Positions 1 through 4,352 of a stretch of 6,235 bases of DNA are shown here, piece after piece. Location of the stretch: NCBI GenBank assembly GCA_000431135.1, contig HF987790.1, positions 1 through 6,235 of the forward strand, given 5' to 3'. The notes beneath the pieces were generated by a model that saw only the letters and a list, made by a program, of their open reading frames with translations, was not told the DNA's origin and ran no database searches. The stretch's first letter is position 1, and the number at the start of each line of letters is the position of its first letter. The DNA is from Clostridium sp. CAG:590. Its GTDB lineage: Bacteria; Bacillota; Clostridia; Lachnospirales; Lachnospiraceae. Made by a program: the position numbers and the translations under genes.

Positions 1-897
1 ATCCGAATCATCATTCAATGCAATATAAGCGGAGTAAAACACACGTCTGAGATCAAACTGCTTATACAACGCCTGCGCAACCGATAAAATCTGATAATCA
101 TTCTCAGAGGTTGCTCCCACGATCATCTGTGTACTCTGTCCGGCAGGAACAAACCGTTTCTGCCCTTTGGGTGGAATTATCAAACCGTTATTCTGACATT
201 CCATTAAAGTATAGCGGTCTTCATTCCGTGTGATCAGATCCTTTCCGCCCTGCATACCGATCCGGTGAATTCCACTATACCCTTCCCCGATTCGATTCTG
301 AATCTGACGCAAGGGTGTTAATATTGTCTGTCTGGTCTTATTCGGTGCCAATTCTCTAAGACCATCTGCTGTTGGAAGTTCTATATTCGTGCTCATACGA
401 TCCGCCAGATAGCCAACCATCTCTATCACCTGCGGATCCGCTCCTGGTATTGCCTTCACATGTATATATCCGTTAAAATGATATTGCTCCCGTAACAACT
501 TCAATGCAATGTATATCTCTTCCATGGTTGCTGTTGGATTGTTCCGGATACCGGAGCTCAAAAACAACCCTTCAATATAGTTGCGCCGATAAAACTGCAT
601 CGTAAGTTCACAGACTTCCTCCGGTGTAAAAGAAGTCCGTAACGTATCATTCGACTTCCGGTTCACACAGTATTTGCAATCATATATACATTCATTTGTA
701 TAAAGAATCTTAAGCAGGGAAACACATCTTCCATCTGCCGAAAAACTATGACATATGCCGCAAGCTGCTGTATTACCGGTCATCCCTTTCTTCCCTTTGC
801 GGTCTACGCCACTTGATGTACAGGCCACATCATACTTTGCTCCGTCTGCAAGAATTGTTAATTTCTCCTCCAATGATAAATCTTCCACTATCGTCAT
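1..897 (-). CDS. Putative DNA modification/repair radical SAM protein (UDG-linked family), 3' end outside window
   Basis: The gene reads leftwards from ATG at 897 and stays open for 299 codons to the window edge, so the C-terminus is missing; the family is roughly 400 residues as I recall. The radical SAM cluster motif C-x3-C-x2-C is at Cys70, Cys74 and Cys77 (CIYDCKYC), followed by VNR. Before it lies a further cysteine set (Cys26, Cys46, Cys49, Cys58) in a GICHSF..DGRC context typical of this family. Later landmarks are NYIEGLFLSSG (106-116), GYIHVKAIPGA (143-153), NIELP (171-175), PAGQSTQMIVGAT (251-263) and YSAYI (288-292). Members bind a 4Fe-4S cluster and S-adenosylmethionine. They are reported to occur next to a uracil-DNA-glycosylase-like protein, hence the tentative link to DNA metabolism; the reaction is unknown. 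That partner, if present, would lie beyond the left edge. The start is supported by GAGGTG six bases upstream. LexA boxes in its promoter fit a DNA-damage role. Family assignment is firm; function is not. Confidence 0.9.
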   Translation of the reverse strand, partial: MTIVEDLSLEEKLTILADGAKYDVACTSSGVDRKGKKGMTGNTAACGICHSFSADGRCVSLLKILYTNECIYDCKYCVNRKSNDTLRTSFTPEEVCELTMQFYRRNYIEGLFLSSGIRNNPTATMEEIYIALKLLREQYHFNGYIHVKAIPGADPQVIEMVGYLADRMSTNIELPTADGLRELAPNKTRQTILTPLRQIQNRIGEGYSGIHRIGMQGGKDLITRNEDRYTLMECQNNGLIIPPKGQKRFVPAGQSTQMIVGATSENDYQILSVAQALYKQFDLRRVFYSAYIALNDDSD

Positions 898-903
898 AGC
901 ACG

Positions 904-909
904 CACCTC
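904..909 (-). promoter_or_regulatory. Shine-Dalgarno of the radical SAM gene
   Basis: On the minus strand GAGGTG lies six bases before the ATG at 897. It fixes the start of this otherwise edge-truncated gene. No other in-frame start near it has a comparable site. Confidence 0.7.
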
Positions 910-938
910 GAAACTTCATATTCATTACGTTCAAAATT

Positions 939-952
939 CGAACACATTTTCC
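939..952 (-). promoter_or_regulatory. Imperfect second LexA-like box
   Basis: On the plus strand this reads CGAACACATTTTCC. One half-site (CGAAC) is perfect and the other is TTTC instead of GTTC. It directly abuts the stronger box at 952-965 on the downstream side of the promoter, so two LexA dimers could bind side by side. A further GTTC half-site lies at 929-932. Because one arm is degenerate, this could be chance in A/T-rich DNA. Confidence 0.35.
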
Positions 953-965
953 GAACATTTGTTCT
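952..965 (-). promoter_or_regulatory. LexA (SOS) box controlling the radical SAM gene
   Basis: The plus-strand sequence CGAACATTTGTTCT contains perfect inverted half-sites GAAC-N4-GTTC (953-964). This is the Firmicutes LexA/DinR operator core, whose Bacillus consensus is CGAACRNRYGTTYC. The site starts six bases downstream of the predicted -10 element (972-977), so it covers the expected transcription start near 965, where a bound repressor would block initiation. An exact GAAC-N4-GTTC match occurs nowhere else in the window. LexA regulation is inferred; no lexA gene is in view. Confidence 0.72.
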
Positions 966-971
966 CATCTT

Positions 972-1000
972 AATTTATCACATAATTCTTATTCTTTCAA
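972..1000 (-). promoter_or_regulatory. Predicted vegetative promoter of the radical SAM gene
   Basis: Reading leftwards, a -35 element TTGAAA (1000-995) and a -10 element TAAATT (977-972) are separated by exactly 17 bases. This sigma-A-type promoter lies between the upstream operon's terminator and the gene, so the radical SAM gene has its own transcription unit. The predicted start near 965 gives a leader of about 68 bases. Confidence 0.6.
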
Positions 1001-1027
1001 GAGGAAATTCCAACCATTTCAGACAAT

Positions 1028-1074
1028 AAAAAACCTCTCGAACAAACACGTTTTCACTCCATCTGTTCAAGAGG
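1028..1074 (-). terminator. Rho-independent terminator of the MATE-DUF3877-ZIP operon
   Basis: On the minus strand the arm at 1074-1064 (CCTCTTGAACA) pairs with the arm at 1044-1034 (TGTTCGAGAGG). This gives an 11-bp stem with one mismatched position and a 19-base loop. A T6 run (1033-1028) then TATTG follows immediately. It lies 9 bases after the ZIP stop codon and closes the leftward operon before the radical SAM promoter. Confidence 0.85.
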
Positions 1075-1082
1075 ATATTTAT

Positions 1083-1835
1083 CTATATCACCTCATTCAT
1101 GATCAGCATCAGTACAAATCCTGCCAATAACGAATAGGTTGCCACTCTTTCATACCCGTGACTATGTGTTTCCGGAATCATTTCGTCACTAATGATATAT
1201 AACATCGTACCGCCTGCAAATGCAAGTGCAAACGGAAGCACCGTTTCGGATATCCCCGCTAAATAATACCCGATAAATGTTCCCGCTACCTCAATAAATC
1301 CGGTAACTGTCCCTAATAAAAAAGCCCGTTTTCGTTTGACTCCCGCCATGATAAGCGGCGATACCGTAACAATTCCTTCCGGAATATTCTGCAACGCAAT
1401 ACCAATCGCCACCGTAAGTGCTGCACCCTTATCTTCTCCGGCAAACCCGACTCCGGCAGCCATTCCTTCCGGCAGATTATGAATCGCCACCGCTAACATA
1501 AACAGCAATGCTCCATCCAGATTTTTGTTATGTTCGTGTCGTTCAATATCAACTCCGGATAATTTGTGCAAATGTGGCGTCAACCGGTCCATTGCATTCA
1601 AAAACAGTGCACCAACAAAAATACCCACAACCGGATTCCATATTTTCCCCTCACCCGCCATATTCATAGCCGGCAGAATCAAACCAATTACCGCAGCCGC
1701 CAACATAACGCCCGCCGCAAAACTCAATATCATATCATTTACTTTATGGGATACATCATGAAAGAAAAATCCAATAAGCGATCCCACAATTGTTGCACCG
1801 CCAACACCAATGGCGGTAATCATAACAACTCTCAC
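1083..1835 (-). CDS. ZIP-family divalent metal (zinc) transporter
   Basis: This 250-residue integral membrane protein has the length and layout of bacterial ZIP (ZupT/GufA-like) transporters with about eight membrane segments. The two metal-site signatures are clear: HNLPEG at 119-124 in the fourth helix and QNIPEG at 149-154 in the fifth. The loop before the fourth helix is histidine-rich (His88, His90, His100, His102), and another acidic/His stretch DEMIPETHSHG follows at 217-227. ZIP proteins bring Zn2+ and often Fe2+ or Mn2+ into the cytoplasm; the exact metal cannot be read here. The start is GTG at 1835: AGGAGG lies five bases upstream, while the next in-frame ATG (codon 5) is too far from it, and an overlapping ATG at 1837 runs straight into a stop. 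It is the last gene of the operon, 15 bases after the DUF3877-like gene and just before a strong terminator. Confidence 0.92.
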   Translation of the reverse strand: MRVVMITAIGVGGATIVGSLIGFFFHDVSHKVNDMILSFAAGVMLAAAVIGLILPAMNMAGEGKIWNPVVGIFVGALFLNAMDRLTPHLHKLSGVDIERHEHNKNLDGALLFMLAVAIHNLPEGMAAGVGFAGEDKGAALTVAIGIALQNIPEGIVTVSPLIMAGVKRKRAFLLGTVTGFIEVAGTFIGYYLAGISETVLPFALAFAGGTMLYIISDEMIPETHSHGYERVATYSLLAGFVLMLIMNEVI

Positions 1836-1840
1836 ATAGT

Positions 1841-1846
1841 CCTCCT
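1841..1846 (-). promoter_or_regulatory. Start-deciding Shine-Dalgarno for the ZIP gene
   Basis: A full AGGAGG on the minus strand lies five bases before GTG 1835-1833. It fills the 15-base gap after the upstream gene's TGA stop. It supports the GTG start and shows the ZIP gene has strong independent ribosome loading. Confidence 0.75.
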
Positions 1847-1850
1847 GTCA

Positions 1851-2384
1851 TCAAAAACCAAAATCTTCATAATCTGCTTTCGTATATCTATGATAGATCA
1901 CATGGCACATTTCATTTGTAATACAGTAACGGTAATCATCCGGTTTTCCATCTTCAAAATATACCAGATAATCAAATTCCCCATTGTCAACTTTTTCTAT
2001 ATGCACACAATCCGAATAAGCATGAAATACTGCAAATACGTCATCCAATGTACAGCCATGTTTTCCCACCGTTGTGATGAACCGGGCAAGAAAACCATCT
2101 GTATTCAACCTGTCATGTACATATTTTGCCCCTATTGGCGGCACCGCAACACAGAACCGATCCCTTTTATGGGAAATGTCGATCTTTCCAAGTCTGTCTT
2201 CCACCTCATTTGCAAACTGTTCCAAATGTTTCGTCATCATATCTTCGTCATCTTCCGTATTCAGAAAACGATTCAGGGAACTTAACGGATAATACAGCCG
2301 AACCGTTTCATCCAGATACCCTAACTTTAATTGTTGTTCTTCTATCATATCAATTATATTGTTTTCTAACATTTCAAACTGCAT
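1851..2384 (-). CDS. Small soluble protein, probable DUF3877 family, function unknown
   Basis: From the preferred start this is a 177-residue acidic, soluble protein with no signal peptide or membrane segment. It resembles DUF3877 proteins of Clostridia as I recall them: an N-terminal helix (MQFEMLENNIIDMIEEQQ), then LGYLDETVRLYYPLSSLNRF (21-40), a charged linker, and a C-terminal half with FCVAVPPIGAKYVHDR (77-92), CVHIE (126-130), DYLVYFEDGK (138-147) and CHVIYHRYTKADYEDF (160-175). No catalytic motif is obvious, and no function is known to me. The start chosen is ATG 2384: AAAGGA lies eight bases upstream and it begins one base after the MATE stop (TAATATG). ATGs at 2417 and 2405 would overlap the MATE gene and lack a well-placed Shine-Dalgarno. 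This tight arrangement suggests translational coupling to the transporter, so it may be a cytosolic accessory or regulator of one of the two transporters. That role is inference only. Confidence 0.8.
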   Translation of the reverse strand: MQFEMLENNIIDMIEEQQLKLGYLDETVRLYYPLSSLNRFLNTEDDEDMMTKHLEQFANEVEDRLGKIDISHKRDRFCVAVPPIGAKYVHDRLNTDGFLARFITTVGKHGCTLDDVFAVFHAYSDCVHIEKVDNGEFDYLVYFEDGKPDDYRYCITNEMCHVIYHRYTKADYEDFGF

Positions 2385-2385
2385 A

Positions 2386-3774
2386 TTACTCGTCCTTTCT
2401 GACATTCCCCTCACCATACTGATTCTTGCGACACGCTCTCATTTCGCTTGCAGTCCTCCATGGTCCATGATGGTAAAACCAAACAGAAATCCCCATAGAA
2501 ATTGTCCAGCCAATCGGCCATGCACACCAGATTCCTACAGAACCCAATGTGGTAGATGCCAAAACAATCGCCAGTACAACACGCAGGATCAGATCCGTAA
2601 ATGTTCCCACCATAAACTGTTTCATCAGACCTGCTCCACGAAGGATTCCATCTGCCACAAGTTTCACTGATACCACAAAATAAAACGGTGCCAGTATCCG
2701 CAGGAAAATAACCCCGGTACTCAGTGCATCTGCGGATGGAGCATCCACGAAGAATTTTATCAGATATTGTCCCACACTCACATATAATAATACAAACGGA
2801 GCACTCAGCATCCACACCATTTTAATTCCGGCACGGAATCCTTCCCGGACTCTTGGCATTTTACCTGCACCGATATTCTGCGCCGTAAAATTCGATATTC
2901 CATTTCCCAATGTTGTAAATGATGTGATCACAAGGTTATTCAATTTCACAGATGCAGAATATCCCGCAATCACTCCTGCACCAAATCCATTAATAACACC
3001 CTGAATGATAATATTCCCCATCGAAATAAAACTCTGCTGCAGAATACTCGGAATTGCGATCATCGCAATCTTACCAAACAGACTCCAGGAAAACCACGCC
3101 GCCCTGCCCTCTACCTCGATCCGGTAAAATCTGCGAAATACAACAACCAACGCCAGTACACAACTGATTCCCTGACAAATAAATGTTGCCCAAGCAACAC
3201 CGGCCACTCCCATACGAAAAGATTTTACAAACCAGATATCCACTAAAATATTGGCTGTCGATGAAAATGCCAGAAACAGAAACGGTGTTTTCGAATCACC
3301 TAATGCAGAAAAAATACCCGTCGCAATATTGTAAAACAGCAAAAACGGGAATCCCCAAATATAAATATCCAAATACAACCGGGAATCCTGCATGATATTT
3401 TCCGGTGTATGTATGATGCGTAACAAACTTCCACCCATCGTAATACCAAACAACATAAGTAAGACGCACAATACCGCACTCGCGATCAGCGTCGTATACA
3501 CTGCCGTTTTCATATCATTTAACTTCTTTGCACCGAATAGCTGCGAAACGATCACCGAACACCCTATATTACAACCAAATGCAAATGCAATAAAGATCAG
3601 TGTGATCTCATAACTGTTTCCAACTGCTGCCAGTGCTTTCTCACCAATGAATTTACCTGCCACCAGACTATCTGCAATATTATATAACTGTTGAAAAATG
3701 ACACTGCCAAATAACGGCAGACAAAATTTCCACAAAACCGGTTCTGGCTTTCCAACTGTTAAATCTTTATTCAC
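2386..3774 (-). CDS. MATE-family multidrug/cation efflux transporter
   Basis: This 462-residue, 12-helix membrane protein is of normal MATE (NorM/DinF superfamily) length. Diagnostic stretches include the early LFGSVIFQQLYNIADSLVAG (21-40) followed by GEKALAAVG (44-52), CSVIVSQLFGAKK (72-84), GIFSALGDSKTPF (153-165), and in the second half ILQQSFISMGN (244-254) with NFTAQNIGAGK (295-305) and DGILRGAG (375-382). MATE proteins export cationic drugs and metabolites using Na+ or H+ gradients; the substrate here cannot be told. The start is GTG 3774, with GGAGG nine bases upstream. The same frame is open further upstream to an ATG at 3888, but that would add 38 polar, non-family residues and run through the promoter. 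It is the first gene of the MATE-DUF3877-ZIP operon. Although E. coli DinF is an SOS-linked MATE protein, no LexA box precedes this gene. Confidence 0.93.
   Translation of the reverse strand: MNKDLTVGKPEPVLWKFCLPLFGSVIFQQLYNIADSLVAGKFIGEKALAAVGNSYEITLIFIAFAFGCNIGCSVIVSQLFGAKKLNDMKTAVYTTLIASAVLCVLLMLFGITMGGSLLRIIHTPENIMQDSRLYLDIYIWGFPFLLFYNIATGIFSALGDSKTPFLFLAFSSTANILVDIWFVKSFRMGVAGVAWATFICQGISCVLALVVVFRRFYRIEVEGRAAWFSWSLFGKIAMIAIPSILQQSFISMGNIIIQGVINGFGAGVIAGYSASVKLNNLVITSFTTLGNGISNFTAQNIGAGKMPRVREGFRAGIKMVWMLSAPFVLLYVSVGQYLIKFFVDAPSADALSTGVIFLRILAPFYFVVSVKLVADGILRGAGLMKQFMVGTFTDLILRVVLAIVLASTTLGSVGIWCAWPIGWTISMGISVWFYHHGPWRTASEMRACRKNQYGEGNVRKDE
2393..2398 (-). promoter_or_regulatory. Start-deciding Shine-Dalgarno for the DUF3877-like gene, inside the MATE 3' end
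   Basis: AAAGGA on the minus strand lies eight bases before ATG 2384 and within the last codons of the MATE gene. It favours the 177-residue form over longer overlapping starts and fits translational coupling across the TAATATG junction. Confidence 0.6.
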
Positions 3775-3783
3775 TTTCTTTCG

Positions 3784-3788
3784 CCTCC
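3784..3788 (-). promoter_or_regulatory. Start-deciding Shine-Dalgarno for the MATE gene
   Basis: GGAGG on the minus strand lies nine bases before GTG 3774. The protein from that GTG begins with the usual short hydrophilic MATE N-terminus, so this site decides against the much longer ATG 3888 form. Confidence 0.7.
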
Positions 3789-3805
3789 ACGTATCCCTCT
3801 TCGTG

Positions 3806-3825
3806 TTTATATAACGTATTATAAA
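3806..3825 (-). promoter_or_regulatory. -10 element of the MATE operon promoter within an inverted repeat
   Basis: Reading leftwards, a perfect TATAAT lies at 3823-3818. No good -35 hexamer lies 16-18 bases upstream, so the promoter may need an activator. The -10 overlaps an A/T-rich inverted repeat, TTTATA (3806-3811) and TATAAA (3820-3825), with ACGT at the centre. This could be an operator for a local regulator or simply A/T-rich chance. No regulator gene is next to it. Confidence 0.4.
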
Positions 3826-4001
3826 TCTGCAAACACACCAATTACTGTGGCACAAATCCAGACAACTGTCAAGTGCACCCCATTTCATAAACTGCGAATT
3901 TTTCTCAATTTTCCCTGTTTATCTACATCATTTTCCCACATAAATTGTATTTCTGTATGTTTGCACCAAAAAACAGACCAACTTCTGTGCAGAAAAAGGT
4001 A

Positions 4002-4030
4002 TGGTGCGAACAAATGTTTTATGTTATAAT
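4002..4030 (+). promoter_or_regulatory. Extended -10 promoter of the small membrane protein gene
   Basis: A perfect extended -10, TGTTATAAT (4022-4030), precedes the gene. The -35 position at 17-base spacing (TGGTGC, 4002-4007) is poor, which the TG extension can compensate. The start of transcription should fall near 4036-4038, giving a very short leader of about 11 bases with the Shine-Dalgarno almost at its 5' end. A LexA box fills the spacer. Confidence 0.65.
4007..4020 (+). promoter_or_regulatory. LexA (SOS) box in the small membrane protein promoter
   Basis: CGAACAAATGTTTT matches 13 of 14 positions of the Bacillus LexA/DinR consensus CGAACRNRYGTTYC and has the GAAC-N4-GTTT form I recall for clostridial LexA sites. 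It lies between the -35 position and the extended -10, a standard repression position. Its core GAACAAATGTT is identical to the minus-strand reading of the box at 952-965 in front of the radical SAM gene. LexA control is inferred from sequence alone. Confidence 0.68.
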
Positions 4031-4035
4031 AGAAC

Positions 4036-4043
4036 AGAGGTGA
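4036..4043 (+). promoter_or_regulatory. Shine-Dalgarno of the small membrane protein gene
   Basis: AGAGGTGA lies just before ATG 4048 at good spacing. Together with the promoter and the terminator it shows that this short hydrophobic reading frame is a real gene. Confidence 0.7.
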
Positions 4044-4047
4044 AGGT

Positions 4048-4278
4048 ATGAAATTATTACTTATATTAATTATGATCGTGGCAGCTCTGATGCTAATTGC
4101 ATATTTCGCAGCCGCCATAACCAAAAATCACAAATTACTCATACTGTTTCGAGTTATCATGCTGATCTTAATCGCACTGCTAATTATTAGCTGGATCACC
4201 AGTATCGTTTTAGGTCAACATTTTATTTTATTGCTTCTTCTCGCCATTCTATTTATTATCATGTACATATTATCATAA
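4048..4278 (+). CDS. Small hydrophobic multi-pass membrane protein, SOS-box controlled, function unknown
   Basis: This 76-residue protein is almost entirely Leu/Ile/Val/Ala/Met. Three membrane segments can be drawn: residues 2-23, 30-54 and 58-75. They are joined by a short basic loop (KNHK, 27-30) and a GQH turn (56-58). There is no cysteine, no signal peptidase site and no enzymatic motif, and I do not recognise a family. It is a monocistronic unit: an extended -10 promoter with an embedded LexA box, AGAGGTGA, the gene, then a terminator whose stem contains the stop codon. It runs divergently from the MATE operon and convergently with the phosphate transporter. Small hydrophobic proteins under LexA control elsewhere include the type I toxin TisB and the division inhibitors YneA/SosA. 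This protein does not resemble those in sequence or length/topology, so a damage-induced membrane-acting role is only an analogy. Confidence 0.8.
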   Translation: MKLLLILIMIVAALMLIAYFAAAITKNHKLLILFRVIMLILIALLIISWITSIVLGQHFILLLLLAILFIIMYILS

Positions 4279-4327
4279 TACCCCTTGCACATACGCACAT
4301 TACATATATGTCAAGGGGTATTATTTT
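4275..4327. terminator. Strong hairpin terminator between convergent genes, overlapping a stop codon
   Basis: The arms ATAATACCCCTTG (4275-4287) and CAAGGGGTATTAT (4312-4324) form a perfect 13-bp stem. Past a one-base bulge (C4288) a further 5 bp, ACATA (4289-4293) with TATGT (4307-4311), extends it, leaving a 13-base loop. On the plus strand a T-rich tail (TTATTTTCTT) follows, so it ends the small membrane protein transcript. The stop codon TAA (4276-4278) lies inside the left arm. On the minus strand it lies about 30 bases after the phosphate transporter stop, but with a poorer U tract, so termination in that direction is probably weaker. Confidence 0.85.
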
Positions 4328-4352
4328 CTTACTGTATTCTATTTTCCAATAC

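Noticed and set aside
1034..1074. GAACA...TGTTC halves that resemble a LexA site
   Set aside because: The halves are part of an 11-bp terminator stem and are separated by the loop, far more than the four bases of a LexA operator.
1566..2285. Plus-strand open frame of 239 codons
   Set aside because: It is antisense to both the ZIP and DUF3877-like genes and spans their junction; its low-complexity His/Cys/Asn composition is that of a complementary-strand shadow.
2385..2417. Longer DUF3877-like form starting at ATG 2417 or 2405
   Set aside because: It would overlap the MATE 3' end and lacks a correctly spaced Shine-Dalgarno; ATG 2384 has AAAGGA at eight bases.
2411..2815. Minus-strand 134-codon frame inside the MATE gene
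   Set aside because: It is an alternative frame of the MATE coding sequence with a Cys/Gly/Arg-rich composition and no start signal.
3775..3888. N-terminal extension of the MATE protein to ATG 3888
   Set aside because: The 38 extra residues do not look like MATE sequence, would include the -10 element, and a GGAGG-preceded GTG at 3774 gives the usual family N-terminus.
3775..3900. SOS control of the MATE gene by analogy with E. coli dinF
   Set aside because: No GAAC-N4-GTTY site lies near its promoter; the LexA box at 4007-4020 is about 190 bases upstream of the MATE -10 and sits on the divergent promoter.
3885..4124. Minus-strand 79-codon frame across the divergent promoter region
   Set aside because: It starts inside the small membrane protein gene on the opposite strand and covers both promoter regions; no Shine-Dalgarno or homology is seen.
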